NCBI RefSeq assembly: GCF_900103665.1
Contig: NZ_FNGY01000001.1
Span: 868,001-932,000, forward strand
Direction: 5' to 3'
DNA length: 64,000 bases
Origin: Pedobacter steynii
Lineage (GTDB): Bacteria > Bacteroidota > Bacteroidia > Sphingobacteriales > Sphingobacteriaceae
The notes under the pieces are model-generated. The model ran no database searches. It had not been told where the DNA came from and was given only the letters and a program-made list of their open reading frames with translations. How positions within the stretch are numbered: position 1 is the stretch's first letter; every line of letters begins with the position of its first letter. The translations under genes and the position numbers were made by a program. Positions 1 through 9,550 of the stretch are shown here, piece after piece.

Positions 1-1
1 A

Positions 2-727
2 GCAAGGCTCTGGAAGGTTAAAGATGTTGCCGCTCATCTGCTGGATGGTAATTTAAGGACATTATCTGCCTCAAGAGACGGCTATTTCGGTGCTAAAGCG
101 GAAAATATCAATACTTACGGGGAGCTGACTGCTTACCTCAATCATATGAATATGACCTGGACAAATGCGGCACAAAGGCTTAGCCCTAAAGTGTTGACAT
201 TTCTCTTAGAATCGACGGGACCGCAATATTTAGCACATCTTCAGTCGCTTGATCCATTTGGAAATGCCGTATTCCCGGTCGCCTGGGCCGGACAGGAAAG
301 CTCGGCCAATTGGTTTCATATTGCCAGAGAATACACGGAAAAATTTTTGCATCAGCAACAAATCAGGGATGCCCTTGGTAAACCAGGATTGATGACAAAA
401 GAATTGTATTACCCTTTTATCGATACATTTATGTATGCTTTCCCTTATACTTTTAGAGATATGGCCGCAAAGCAGGGCACTGTTGTTTCTTTAATTGTAA
501 CGAGTGAAATCGGCGGACAATGGAATATTGTCAAGGGGGAGAAGGAATGGGTGCTGAACAAGGATACTCATCCTGAGGCAAATGCAACGGTGAAAATTTC
601 CCCTGATATTGCCTGGAAGTTATTCTCTAAAAGTCTGAGACCAGCGGAGATCTTAAAAGAAGCGGAGCTCAGAGGGGAGGAACAATTGGGACGACAGGTG
701 TTGGAAATAGTTGCAGTAATGGCTTAA
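2..727 (+). CDS. maleylpyruvate isomerase N-terminal-like (DinB-fold) protein, 5' partial
   Basis: The reading frame is open from base 2, so the gene begins upstream of the window; the first ATG (base 146) is internal. The frame upstream of that ATG reads LWKVKDVAAHLLDGNLRTLS, which resembles the first helix of the TIGR03083 / maleylpyruvate-isomerase N-terminal family (tryptophan, then DVxAHL with a candidate metal-ligand histidine). About 241 residues are visible. The family has a DinB-like four-helix bundle and often depends on a thiol cofactor; the substrate of this member cannot be told. Its stop codon overlaps the stop of the convergent histidine kinase gene. The family call is reasonably safe, the reaction is unknown. 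Confidence 0.7.
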   Translation, partial: ARLWKVKDVAAHLLDGNLRTLSASRDGYFGAKAENINTYGELTAYLNHMNMTWTNAAQRLSPKVLTFLLESTGPQYLAHLQSLDPFGNAVFPVAWAGQESSANWFHIAREYTEKFLHQQQIRDALGKPGLMTKELYYPFIDTFMYAFPYTFRDMAAKQGTVVSLIVTSEIGGQWNIVKGEKEWVLNKDTHPEANATVKISPDIAWKLFSKSLRPAEILKEAELRGEEQLGRQVLEIVAVMA

Positions 728-2022
728 TGAACATGTATTTTAAATTCGGTCCATTCCTCAGTGTTTTCTAAAGAGAACTTAAAGTTGTGGTTGTACAGGA
801 TTTCTCTGGTTAACATCAGGCCAATACCTTGTCCGTTCTTTTTGGTGCTGAAGAAAGGAGAGAAGAGCTGCTGACTGACCTCGTTTGTAATTGGGCTGCC
901 GGTGTTGGCAATAGAAATGGATTTAGTGGATGAGCAGGTTTGAATCCGTATTGTTCCTGATGGATTCACGGCCTCTATCGCATTTTTCAGGATATTGATA
1001 AACACCTGTTCCAATTGCTGGGCATCAGCAAATGTTTCAAATGATGCCGCATCCGTTTCCCATTGCCAGTTGACCTCTTTTTTCCGGGCTTCCGGCTCCA
1101 TCAATAAAGCCACGGAACGAAGGACTGAAATCAATTCAATCTGATGCCGTACCGGTTCAGGAATCCGGATTACCCTTGCAAAATTCGACATCAAATCACT
1201 GAGGCCATTGTTGCGGTTGATGGAAATCGCTAAAGCCGTCATGTAGTCTTCCTGATCCTCGTCGTTTAATTGATGTTTGTAGTTTAAGCAGCTGTTTAAA
1301 AGAGAGTTGATGGCGCCGATTGAATTGTTCACTTCGTGCGACATCATCTTAATTACCTTTTCATAAGCATTTTTTTCTTTGGTATAGATTTCAGCCGTTA
1401 GTTCTTCTATCGTAATAAATGTTCTGGTATATCCCTGGTCTGTAAATGTTGCCTTATGGCATTTGTAAGATTTTATTCCGTTCAGGTTAACTACTTTAGG
1501 CGCATTGGTTTCCAGTTGAGAGAGCAGCTCCGGCAGTCTGCCGCTGACCTGGTTTATGGGCTTTCCCAAAATAGCACTTCGCTGTAGGCCAACGATTTCC
1601 TCTGCCGCCGGATTTATTGAAGCAATACTTCCATCGAATCCGAATATGATAATTCCGGAAGGAGAGGCCTCAATCAATTTTTCCAGGAATGAGCTTTTCT
1701 CTACCTGCAGCAAACGCTCCTGTCTTAACTGTTCGATCATCAGGTTGTACACGTAAATCAATTCATCCATTTCCCGATGACCGGTTTTATTCAATTTAGC
1801 GCTAAAGTCTTTATCCTTCAAAGAGGCAATCCCGGAAGAGATGGTGTCAAAAGGACGGCTTACTGCACGGTACAATAGATAGGTCAGGATCAGGGAGATG
1901 AAAACCGAAGCCTCGGCAATCAGGAATGCATTTCTGTTTACCGTATAAAGCTGGCTAAGAATGTAGATAAATATCGCATGAATGGCAATTGCCAATAGTA
2001 AAACTTTAGTTTTGAGTTTCAT
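724..2022 (-). CDS. NtrY-like sensor histidine kinase
   Basis: This 432-residue inner-membrane kinase has two transmembrane helices (about residues 8-24 and 33-51) with a very short periplasmic loop, a HAMP-like linker, a PAS domain (about 112-165), a dimerisation helix with the phospho-acceptor H229 in MSHEVNNS, and a HATPase domain with N-box (NILKNAIEA, N347) and G-box (GQGIGLML, about 397-404). Its 5' end overlaps the 3' end of the response regulator gene by 17 bases, so the two are very likely translated together as a two-component system. The tiny periplasmic part suggests that it senses a membrane or cytosolic cue, possibly linked to the neighbouring efflux pump. The actual signal is unknown. 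Confidence 0.93.
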   Translation of the reverse strand: MKLKTKVLLLAIAIHAIFIYILSQLYTVNRNAFLIAEASVFISLILTYLLYRAVSRPFDTISSGIASLKDKDFSAKLNKTGHREMDELIYVYNLMIEQLRQERLLQVEKSSFLEKLIEASPSGIIIFGFDGSIASINPAAEEIVGLQRSAILGKPINQVSGRLPELLSQLETNAPKVVNLNGIKSYKCHKATFTDQGYTRTFITIEELTAEIYTKEKNAYEKVIKMMSHEVNNSIGAINSLLNSCLNYKHQLNDEDQEDYMTALAISINRNNGLSDLMSNFARVIRIPEPVRHQIELISVLRSVALLMEPEARKKEVNWQWETDAASFETFADAQQLEQVFINILKNAIEAVNPSGTIRIQTCSSTKSISIANTGSPITNEVSQQLFSPFFSTKKNGQGIGLMLTREILYNHNFKFSLENTEEWTEFKIHVH

Positions 2023-3382
2023 AAGGGATATTATATTTTTCCAGTTTTCGATATAAAGTACCTCTGCTCAATCCCAGTGTTTTGGCCACTTTACTGATGT
2101 TGTTTTGATAGAAATTCATCGCATTTCTGATCATTGAAAGCTCCATTTCATCGATAGACAGCGTTCCTACGGCGGGAAGGGTTAATGGGGTATTTGACAA
2201 TCTCTGCGCTTCAAGGTGCTGCTCAAAGTCCTTTATTTCCAGCAGATCTGCTTCGCTGAGTAAGACCGTACGTTCAATCAGGTTTTTAAGTTCCCGGATA
2301 TTACCGGGAAGGGGGAGCGACTTTAACCAGTTAAAGGTTTTTTTATCAATTTGTAACTTAGGCCTGTTGTAAATTTCCTTCAGGTTTTTAAGGAAGTAAT
2401 TTGCCAGAATCGGGATGTCATCTGCCCGCTCCCGAAGTGGAGGAAGCCGGATGATGATCAGGTTTATGCGGTAATACAAATCCTCCCTAAACTTGTTTCC
2501 GGCTATCATTTCGCGTAAATCACGATTGGTGGCGCAAACCACACGGAGATCAACAGTCCGTGTACGGCTGTCGCCGAGCACCTCATATTTCCGGTCTTGT
2601 AATACCCGCAACAGTTTCACCTGGCTGTTTAAGTCTAAATCACCTATTTCATCCAGAAAAATAGTGCCTTTATCGGCCAGCTCAAACCGCCCGATCCTGT
2701 CGTTGCGTGCATCGGTGAAAGCTCCGCGTTTGTGTCCAAACATTTCGCTTTCAAATAAACTGGAAGAAATCCCTCCAAGGTTCACCTTTACAAATGCCTT
2801 GTGTTTGCGGGGGCTATTTTCGTGAATCGCTTCTGCTACCAGCTCTTTCCCGGTACCACTTTCGCCAATAATCAATACTGAAGCATCCGTACGGCTAACC
2901 CTTGCAATGGTCTGGAGTACTTCTAAAAGCTGAGGATCTTCGCCTACAATGTTCTCAAAACCATATTTTTCATTCAGCTTTTTTCTGGTTAAGGTAGCTG
3001 GCGTATCCTGTTCAGCAGATAAATCCAGCGCTGTTTTTAAGGCATGGATCAGATAGTCGTTATCCCAGGGCTTATTGATGAAATCTGTGGCTCCGGACTT
3101 CATTCCCTCAACTGCCAGTTTGATAGAGCCCCAACCCGTCATTAAAATGACGGGCAGCATAGGGTTTGATTTTTTAATTTGCTGAAGCATAGCCAGGCCA
3201 TCTTCTCCTGTTGTTTCCATAGAAAAGTTCATGTCCAGCAACACGGCAGCTATCGGTTTTTCTTTAAGATGTTTTAGCGCCTCCTCCGGGCCGTTCGCCT
3301 TTATGGATTTGAAGCCGTTTTGTTTTAACAGGAGACTCAATGAAGCACACACCGCTATATCGTCATCAATAATAAGAATCAT
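2006..3382 (-). CDS. sigma-54-dependent NtrC-family response regulator
   Basis: This 458-residue protein has a receiver domain (acidic pocket D6-D8, phospho-acceptor D50 in LLDMNF), an AAA+ domain with Walker A GESGTGKE (about 173-180), the sigma-54 contact loop in the form GAFTDA (220-225) and Walker B IFLDEIGDL (241-249), and a C-terminal Fis-type helix-turn-helix (about 425-452, SKVAKTLGLSRGTLYRKL). It should activate sigma-54 promoters when phosphorylated by the kinase encoded just downstream. It lies at the promoter-distal end of the efflux gene block, and a sigma-54-like promoter lies in front of the adaptor gene at 9484-9499, so it probably controls its own locus. GAFTDA in place of GAFTGA is a tolerated variant in such activators. 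Confidence 0.95.
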   Translation of the reverse strand: MILIIDDDIAVCASLSLLLKQNGFKSIKANGPEEALKHLKEKPIAAVLLDMNFSMETTGEDGLAMLQQIKKSNPMLPVILMTGWGSIKLAVEGMKSGATDFINKPWDNDYLIHALKTALDLSAEQDTPATLTRKKLNEKYGFENIVGEDPQLLEVLQTIARVSRTDASVLIIGESGTGKELVAEAIHENSPRKHKAFVKVNLGGISSSLFESEMFGHKRGAFTDARNDRIGRFELADKGTIFLDEIGDLDLNSQVKLLRVLQDRKYEVLGDSRTRTVDLRVVCATNRDLREMIAGNKFREDLYYRINLIIIRLPPLRERADDIPILANYFLKNLKEIYNRPKLQIDKKTFNWLKSLPLPGNIRELKNLIERTVLLSEADLLEIKDFEQHLEAQRLSNTPLTLPAVGTLSIDEMELSMIRNAMNFYQNNISKVAKTLGLSRGTLYRKLEKYNIPYETQN

Positions 3383-3401
3383 ATTAAATATTTAAATGAG
3401 G

Positions 3402-4568
3402 TTATTCTTCATGTAAAGCATCAGATGGGTTAAGCCTTGCTGCTTTTAAACTGGGATAGAAAGCACAGCTTAACATCAATATATAGATAAATAAAGCAGA
3501 ACAGCCAATACTTATGGCGCCATAGTACCCGTCTGTATAGGGTTCTAAATATTGCATAATTAATAATTGAACAGCGATCAACACACCCGGTAAAATACCT
3601 AAGGTAGTAAGAACCATGGATTCTCCAAGAAATTGCTTCAATATCGCTGCCGGACTGGCTCCCATGATGACACGCAGGGCAATTTCGGCTTTACGTTTAG
3701 ACAGGTTGTAACTAAATACCCCGGAAACGCCAAGGAATACATTGATCAACAAAAAGGAAAATACAATTAACGTTACACCCAATTGAATATAGTCCGTTTT
3801 TTGTGCGAATTTTTGGATCAGGGTTAACGATATATTTTGCTTGATTAGAATTTCAGTATTGCCGACCGAGTTTATCGCTTTCCTGATTTTATCTTCCAGC
3901 AATTGGAAGTTACCTGCACTTTTTGATTTAAGAAGGTACTTTGTTGCGGTTGTTTGTAGTGGGAAGAAAAATCCGGGACTTAGATTTGCCGAGGTATTTT
4001 CCCGGAACGTTTCCGACACACCGACGATCAGTGCAGGTTTATCCGCTATTAATATGGTCTTCCCAACAGGACTTTCATGCTTAAAATCCCGCTCAGCCAG
4101 GTCTTTAGTCAACACAACCGGAATGGTATTTAAAGCGTAATCAGTGGCTTTAAACCACCTTCCTTCCACTAACTTCATATCCAGCACATCGGGATAATGC
4201 TCATCTACTTCAAATCCCAAAGCAGTACTGGTCTGCTTGTGGTAGGTTATCTTTTTTGATACGCCCCATTGTTGGAAGGGCACAACCTCAGTGGCACTTA
4301 CCAGCTCTATTTCCTGAATAGACTGAAGTTTCTCTTTAATCAGTTGGCTATATGCTGATTTCTTTTCCTCTGGCATGTTTTGAAAATCAAGTGCCAGTAC
4401 CCAGGCATTTTCATAGCGGTATCCTAAGGGCTGGAAGTAATTGCTGAATTTCTTCAAATTCAATCCCATACAAAGAAACAGCGCGGTAAAGGTGACAAAC
4501 AGCTGGAGCAATAGGAAGAAATGTTGTTTCTTCCGGTTCATAATCATTTTAAACAAATGTAAAATCAT
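3402..4568 (-). CDS. FtsX/MacB-type ABC transporter permease (second)
   Basis: This 388-residue permease has an N-terminal transmembrane helix (about 16-36), a large periplasmic MacB-core-like domain, and three C-terminal helices (about 262-285, 318-340 and 350-372). The last loop carries the FtsX-type pattern LSKRKAEIALRVIMGASPAAIL. Its start overlaps the stop of the preceding permease by four bases (ATGA-type coupling), so the two are probably made as a heterodimer. MacB-type exporters do not move substrate through the membrane part; they drive the periplasmic adaptor and outer-membrane channel mechanically. The substrate is not known. Confidence 0.9.
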   Translation of the reverse strand: MILHLFKMIMNRKKQHFFLLLQLFVTFTALFLCMGLNLKKFSNYFQPLGYRYENAWVLALDFQNMPEEKKSAYSQLIKEKLQSIQEIELVSATEVVPFQQWGVSKKITYHKQTSTALGFEVDEHYPDVLDMKLVEGRWFKATDYALNTIPVVLTKDLAERDFKHESPVGKTILIADKPALIVGVSETFRENTSANLSPGFFFPLQTTATKYLLKSKSAGNFQLLEDKIRKAINSVGNTEILIKQNISLTLIQKFAQKTDYIQLGVTLIVFSFLLINVFLGVSGVFSYNLSKRKAEIALRVIMGASPAAILKQFLGESMVLTTLGILPGVLIAVQLLIMQYLEPYTDGYYGAISIGCSALFIYILMLSCAFYPSLKAARLNPSDALHEE

Positions 4569-5815
4569 AGGTTGTTTCCTCCTTTCAAGGCATAAATAAC
4601 ATTCATACGGGACATTTTCCAGGCGGGGTAAACTCCTGAGATCAAACCGAGTAAAAGACAGCTGAAAAGACAGAATCCAAACACCCGCCAGCTGATGATA
4701 AAACTGTCGGTGGGCATTTTGAATAAAGGGTCGAATGTGTTGATGAAATGCACCAATAATTGTGAAGCATAAACCGATAAACCCAGACCTATCAATCCGC
4801 CGATTAAGGTGATGATGATGTTTTCAATCACCAGCTGCTTCACCAGGTTTCCGGAAGTTGCACCGAAGGATTTACGTACACCAATCTCTTCTGCCCGCTC
4901 ACCAATGCGGGTCACGTTAATGTTCACCAGGCTGATTGTCGGAATCAGCAGGAATAGGGCCAATACAATGCCCACCACAATTGCGGTTTTTCCGTATTCA
5001 GGTTCATCGTCGTTAAAAGAACTGCTTTTAGAAAATTGCTCCAGGGAGGTAAAGGCTTGTACTTTTACAGAGTCGGCAGCTGAAACGGTATTTTTTATTT
5101 TCATACGTGCCCTCAGCTCCGCACGTACCTTTCTTAAATCATTCGTTTTTGCCAAAAGTATGGCGTTATAGGTTCCTTCAACGGCCTTCTCTGTGAGCTG
5201 AATATTGATGTCTGTGGTGTAGGGGACATAAACATCTGCATAGACTTTGCTGAAAGGGGAGGCCGATTTTACCACGCCGATCACAGTATAGGATAGCCCC
5301 TGTATTGGGAATGTTTTACCCAATGCTTCATTTTCGTTAAAGAAATAGGCTTTTGTTTTTTCGTTGATTACTGCAACCCTGGCGCCATTTTTTACCTCAT
5401 TAACATGGAATGCTTTGCCTTCAGTAAATTCAAAATCTGTTATTTTCCAGAAGTTTTCGTCCGTGAATTTCAGGGCATGTCCGGTAGTTTTTCCGTTGAG
5501 AAAAGAAATGAACTCCCTGCTTGTAAAATAGGAGATGGTTTCTATACGCTGCAGGTCCTTTATGTTTTTTTGAAGGAAGCTGATGCTTGGCGTGGCATCT
5601 GTCTTTTTACCATCCTTATAAACGGATATTTTATCTAATATCAATGTTCTGTCGCGGTTAATTTCCGGCGGATTGGCACTGATAATCTGATCGATAAAGG
5701 AGGCAAATACGGTGATGATCATTATGGTCAGACTTATTCCCAGCAACGTGAGTGCGGTATAATACTTCTTGCGGAGCATTACTTTAAAAGTGAGTTTTAT
5801 ATAGTTCTTTAGCAT
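4565..5815 (-). CDS. FtsX/MacB-type ABC transporter permease (first)
   Basis: This 416-residue permease has an N-terminal helix (about 18-40), a MacB periplasmic core domain and three C-terminal helices. The cytoplasmic loop reads RIGERAEEIGVRKSFGATSGNLVKQL, the signature of FtsX-domain permeases, and the protein ends with a PAWKMSRMNVIYALKGG tail typical of the family. It sits 20 bases after the ATPase gene and overlaps the second permease gene. The order ATPase-permease-permease with an adaptor and TolC protein upstream marks a tripartite MacAB-TolC-type exporter with split, non-identical permeases. Peptides, lipids or antibiotics are typical substrates of the family; none can be chosen here. 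Confidence 0.92.
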   Translation of the reverse strand: MLKNYIKLTFKVMLRKKYYTALTLLGISLTIMIITVFASFIDQIISANPPEINRDRTLILDKISVYKDGKKTDATPSISFLQKNIKDLQRIETISYFTSREFISFLNGKTTGHALKFTDENFWKITDFEFTEGKAFHVNEVKNGARVAVINEKTKAYFFNENEALGKTFPIQGLSYTVIGVVKSASPFSKVYADVYVPYTTDINIQLTEKAVEGTYNAILLAKTNDLRKVRAELRARMKIKNTVSAADSVKVQAFTSLEQFSKSSSFNDDEPEYGKTAIVVGIVLALFLLIPTISLVNINVTRIGERAEEIGVRKSFGATSGNLVKQLVIENIIITLIGGLIGLGLSVYASQLLVHFINTFDPLFKMPTDSFIISWRVFGFCLFSCLLLGLISGVYPAWKMSRMNVIYALKGGNNL

Positions 5816-5835
5816 GATATTTAAGTTTGGACTGG

Positions 5836-6504
5836 TTAGCTTACTTGTTGCCCGTCAAAGAAGTGGATGATGCGCTGTGTTTTTTTTGCCATTAGCTCAT
5901 CATGGGTAACCATAACGATGGTTGTTCCGTCAGTTTTGTTCAGCTGCAGCATTAAATTCATGACCTCTTCACCCATCGCACTGTCCAGGTTTCCGGTGGG
6001 CTCATCTGCGAGTATGATTTCCGGATTGCCAATAATGGCGCGCGCAATGGCCACACGCTGTCGCTGTCCGCCTGAAAGCTGATTGGGATAATGTTTGGTC
6101 CGGGCACTTAAACCTACTTTTTCCAGTGCCTCCAACGCTCTTTTGCGTCGCTCAGTACCTGAAATGCCTTTGCGATATAGTAGTGGAAGTTCTACATTGT
6201 CTATCACCGAAAGGTCATTGATCAGGTGATAACTTTGAAAGATAAATCCAAGTTTCAGGTTTCTGAAGAGTGCGAGCTTTTTACGGCTCAGGGCCGTCAC
6301 CTGCTGATCATCCATGATGATAGAACCTCCGGTAGGGGCATCTAATAATCCCATTATATTTAATAAGGTACTTTTTCCACAACCCGAAGGACCCATAATG
6401 GCTACAAATTCACCTCTGGTGATGTTGATATTTATATTGTTGAGGGCAATAGTTTCTATGGTTTTGGTACGGTAAACTTTTTCTATGTTCGATAATTGTA
6501 TCAT
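5836..6504 (-). CDS. MacB/LolD-type ABC transporter ATP-binding protein
   Basis: The protein has Walker A GPSGCGKST, the signature LSGGQRQRVAIARA, Walker B IILADEPTGNLD and the switch histidine in MVTHD, the full set for an active ATPase of the LolD/MacB/FtsE group. The chosen start (MIQLSNIEKVYRT, base 6504) fits the usual family length of about 220 residues; a start at 6534 is also possible but adds ten unconserved residues and overlaps the upstream small gene. It should power the two FtsX-type permeases encoded immediately downstream. Confidence 0.93.
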   Translation of the reverse strand: MIQLSNIEKVYRTKTIETIALNNININITRGEFVAIMGPSGCGKSTLLNIMGLLDAPTGGSIIMDDQQVTALSRKKLALFRNLKLGFIFQSYHLINDLSVIDNVELPLLYRKGISGTERRKRALEALEKVGLSARTKHYPNQLSGGQRQRVAIARAIIGNPEIILADEPTGNLDSAMGEEVMNLMLQLNKTDGTTIVMVTHDELMAKKTQRIIHFFDGQQVS

Positions 6505-6526
6505 CTTGATTCGGTTTGAGAATTTA

Positions 6527-6721
6527 TTAATCAATAATTTTGAGCTCAGCTATATGAAATTGAAGCACTGCTCCCGGTGGCCTAAATGTCACCATTAATT
6601 TTCCATTTTCACCGGCCAGGCTCAGGCTTGCTTTATCTTTCAACAGCAGGTTTTTGGTGCATTGGGCGGAGGAAACATGGTAGCTTAAGAGGCTTGCCAT
6701 TAAAAGAATTAGGATTTTCAT
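6527..6721 (-). CDS. small secreted protein within efflux operon, unknown function
   Basis: This 64-residue product has a clear signal peptide (MKILILLMASLLSYHVSSAQ), leaving a mature part of about 44 residues with one cysteine just after the cleavage site and a beta-rich pattern. The gene lies between the TolC-like and ATPase genes, 18 bases after the former, and so is in the same transcript. No family is recognised. It could be a small periplasmic accessory of the pump or the shortened remnant of a longer protein. The signal peptide and operon position make a real gene likely, but the function is unknown. Confidence 0.6.
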   Translation of the reverse strand: MKILILLMASLLSYHVSSAQCTKNLLLKDKASLSLAGENGKLMVTFRPPGAVLQFHIAELKIID

Positions 6722-6739
6722 GTGTTGTTGGTTTAGTTT

Positions 6740-8191
6740 TTATATTTTTTTATTTGTTGTAAAGTCATAAAGCGTCAATACCCTGATATTGAAATAGGCA
6801 TTCCAGAAGCTTTTCAAAGAAAAGATGTAATCCCGGCGTGCCTGGTCTTTTTCCTGCAGGGCGATATTGAGATCGGTGATGCTGAGGTCGTTGAGGAAAT
6901 ACCTTTTCTTTGCGATTTCAAAGCGCTCATTCGCCGTTAAATCGGCTTCTGCATTGGTTTGCATTTGTTCCTTGATCATGGTCAGCTGCCTGAGGGTCGT
7001 ATAAATCTCCTGCTCGAAATTGATCTGCGCCTGTTTTACGTTCGCCTCAACGAGTTTCCGGTTTGACTGTGCCGTTTTAATTCTCGAAGCGGAACGCCCC
7101 CAGTCGAGGATAGGGACTTGAAAACCCAGACGGATTTCCTGCTGGTCTTTAGGATTGCTGTAAATTCCCGGGAGTTGGCTGGCCACATTTGTTAATCCGA
7201 AGCTTCCGAAAAGGTTGACTTTTAATCCATTTTCTCCTTTTGCTTTTGCAATTTCTTTATCCGCCTCCAGCAATGCCCGTTTAAATTCAATCGCTTTCTG
7301 ACGGTTATTTTTCGCTTGTTGAACGGCAATTTCTTTGTCTACCTCCAGGCTTAGCAAATTTTCGGGAAGGAGGAGCTGAATTTGATTTGCGGCAGAAAAA
7401 CCTATAAAAGACTTCAACTGAAGGTCTGAAGTCTCCGCATCCACATTTGCCTGTGCCACCGCTTTTCTTGCGTTTAATACCCCAAGCTTCAATCGCAGCA
7501 ACTCATCTTTAGATAGCCTTCCCAAGGCTGCTTTTCCTTCGCCGATTTTGTAAATGGTTTCGTTATTTGACAGATTTTTGGCTGCGATATCTCTATTGAT
7601 CTGTGCGATAAGCAGGCTGAAGAATAGTTCTGATGCATCCCGGCCAACCACTTCCATATCTTCTCTATATTTTTTGAGCGATTCCTCATAGCGCAAGGGT
7701 TCGATTTTCTTGTCCCAGGACAATGCATTGAATGCAAATAGAGGTTGGTTTATGCCGATTATAAAAGGATTTCCATTGTAACGGGTTTGCTTACGGTCGA
7801 AATCTGAAAACCGCAATACATTAGACTTCAGGAACACTTGTCCGCCTGTTAAACCAATATTTTGTGTCAGCCCCAGATTCAATTGTGAATTGTCATTGGT
7901 TACCGGCTTAAATTCGACTGTTCCGTCGGGTTGTATGACTGGTATATTGGTCTTGCTGAACTGAGGCAATGTTCCATCCAGTATTAACTGCGGACTATAA
8001 TTTGATTTAAAGGTTTTATATTGCCAGTACTGATTTTCCCGGATAGTTAACGCCTGTACGGCAGCAGTTGAATGTTCCTTTGCGATCAGGATCACGTCAT
8101 TCAGGTTTAGTTTTATCGTATCGCTGAGCACCTGGCGTTCTGCAGGCGCCGGCATAAGGAGCTGGGCAAGTAATAATATCGACTTGAACAT
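6740..8191 (-). CDS. TolC-family outer-membrane efflux protein
   Basis: This 483-residue protein begins with a signal peptide and carries two outer-membrane-efflux-protein repeats rich in long alpha-helices, with the typical pattern of internal duplication (residues about 30-240 and 270-470). The second half reads LGFQVPILDWGRSASRIKTAQSNRKLVEANVKQAQ, a common TolC-family signature. It forms the outer-membrane channel of the tripartite exporter. It lies 23 bases downstream of the adaptor gene in the same direction. Confidence 0.93.
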   Translation of the reverse strand: MFKSILLLAQLLMPAPAERQVLSDTIKLNLNDVILIAKEHSTAAVQALTIRENQYWQYKTFKSNYSPQLILDGTLPQFSKTNIPVIQPDGTVEFKPVTNDNSQLNLGLTQNIGLTGGQVFLKSNVLRFSDFDRKQTRYNGNPFIIGINQPLFAFNALSWDKKIEPLRYEESLKKYREDMEVVGRDASELFFSLLIAQINRDIAAKNLSNNETIYKIGEGKAALGRLSKDELLRLKLGVLNARKAVAQANVDAETSDLQLKSFIGFSAANQIQLLLPENLLSLEVDKEIAVQQAKNNRQKAIEFKRALLEADKEIAKAKGENGLKVNLFGSFGLTNVASQLPGIYSNPKDQQEIRLGFQVPILDWGRSASRIKTAQSNRKLVEANVKQAQINFEQEIYTTLRQLTMIKEQMQTNAEADLTANERFEIAKKRYFLNDLSITDLNIALQEKDQARRDYIFSLKSFWNAYFNIRVLTLYDFTTNKKI

Positions 8192-8214
8192 TTTGTGTTT
8201 TTTTTTAACGTTAA

Positions 8215-9459
8215 TTATTTGATCTTGACTTTTTGGAGGTGGATAAAATCCTGCATGTCCGATATGATGACGCTTTCACCAGCTTTAATGCCTGATCGGA
8301 TCTCTATATAATCTGAATTGCTTTCACCGATTTTTACCTTACGGGAATGGGCATTTTCACCTTCCAGTACAAACACTTTTTGTTCTTCGGAGCCGTTAAA
8401 AGCAGGGCCATTTTTTACCCTTATTGTGTGCTCTTTGTAGGAGGTAATTACAAAAACGTCGGCCTTTAAATTGGCGCGCAGCAATTTTGAATTTTTGTTG
8501 CTGAGGCTGACGGAGAACTTTACGGTACCATTTTCAACTGCCGGCTGCACGTTGCTGATGTTTCCACGCAGGTCGGTTTTGTTGATTCTTACGATGGCGG
8601 TCCTGCCTGTTTTGACTTCATCGGCATAGGTGTCAGAAATACTTGCTTCGACTTTAAAACTGCTTAGATCTGCAATACGGACCAGTTCTTCACCTTCGTT
8701 AATTTCTGATCCGATTTTGTTGTTTACCCAGGTGATCACGCCGTTTCCGGGCGAAGAAATGGAGGCGTTTTTCAGTTTATCGCTGATACCTTTGATGTCC
8801 TTTTCACGGATGTTGATTTCATAACCCAGACTTTTCAGGTCGGCCTGCATCATTGCCTTCTGGTTGTTAATCTGATTTTTGATTTGTGTCAATTCCATTT
8901 GGGCAACCTTCAATGTCAGACGGGCTTGCTTAACGTTTTCGTCCGTACTTCCACCAATATTCAACAGGGATTGTTCATGAGATAGTGCTGTTTCCAGACT
9001 GCTGATCTTCATTTCTTTAATGGCGTATTGTGTCTTTAATTCATCAAGGCTTTTCTGAAGCCCCAGCGATAACTGGTTTATTTTGTTGCGGTTTACATGC
9101 TGCTCCTCATTTAATTTTTCAAATGCGAGTAAGGAGGATTCTTTATTCAGGCGCAAAATAGATTGCCCGGTAAGGACTTTTTCACCGGCATTAAACAGCA
9201 CCTGTTCAATCCTGGCATTTACCGGAGAGCTGATCGTAACCTCATACTCCGGAGTAATGATACCCGAGGCGGGAACAGTGGCTTCGATCAGGCCTGATTC
9301 CGCAATTGATGTGCGGAAAGCATTGCGCTTGATTGAAGGTTGAACAATGTTTTTAAATTGAATAAATCCAAGAGCGATAGCAACCAGGATAATCAGCCCG
9401 GTGATGTATATTTTGGTTTTACGTCTGGCTTGTTGTGCAGCTGAAATTTCACGATCCAT
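8215..9459 (-). CDS. HlyD/MacA-type efflux periplasmic adaptor
   Basis: This 414-residue adaptor has one N-terminal transmembrane helix (about 17-35), a lipoyl/barrel-sandwich half-motif (IEATVPASGIITPEYEVTISSPVNARIEQVLFNAGEKV), a long coiled-coil hairpin (about 120-215), the second lipoyl half (GVITWVNNKIGSEINEGEELVRIADLS) and a membrane-proximal beta-domain. It links the inner-membrane permeases to the TolC-like channel. It is the first gene of the leftward locus, with a sigma-54-like promoter starting 25 bases upstream of its ATG. Confidence 0.93.
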   Translation of the reverse strand: MDREISAAQQARRKTKIYITGLIILVAIALGFIQFKNIVQPSIKRNAFRTSIAESGLIEATVPASGIITPEYEVTISSPVNARIEQVLFNAGEKVLTGQSILRLNKESSLLAFEKLNEEQHVNRNKINQLSLGLQKSLDELKTQYAIKEMKISSLETALSHEQSLLNIGGSTDENVKQARLTLKVAQMELTQIKNQINNQKAMMQADLKSLGYEINIREKDIKGISDKLKNASISSPGNGVITWVNNKIGSEINEGEELVRIADLSSFKVEASISDTYADEVKTGRTAIVRINKTDLRGNISNVQPAVENGTVKFSVSLSNKNSKLLRANLKADVFVITSYKEHTIRVKNGPAFNGSEEQKVFVLEGENAHSRKVKIGESNSDYIEIRSGIKAGESVIISDMQDFIHLQKVKIK

Positions 9460-9483
9460 ATTTTAATAATTTGGATGCTGTAT

Positions 9484-9499
9484 TTCAATGTAAATGCCA
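9484..9499 (-). promoter_or_regulatory. putative sigma-54 (-24/-12) promoter of the efflux locus
   Basis: On the minus strand this reads TGGCATTTACATTGAA. The -24 element TGGCA is intact; the -12 element is TTGAA instead of TTGCA, so the motif is GG-N10-GA rather than the canonical GG-N10-GC. It ends 25 bases before the adaptor ATG, which predicts a short leader. The locus also encodes a sigma-54 activator, which supports the call. Confidence 0.5.
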
Positions 9500-9550
9500 C
9501 AAATAAGTAATTGATAATGAGGTTATTGTGATTTTTGTTCGGAGTTCAAT

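Noticed and set aside
9484..9499. Perfect sigma-54 promoter
   Set aside because: The -12 box has A in place of the conserved C, so the site is kept only as putative.
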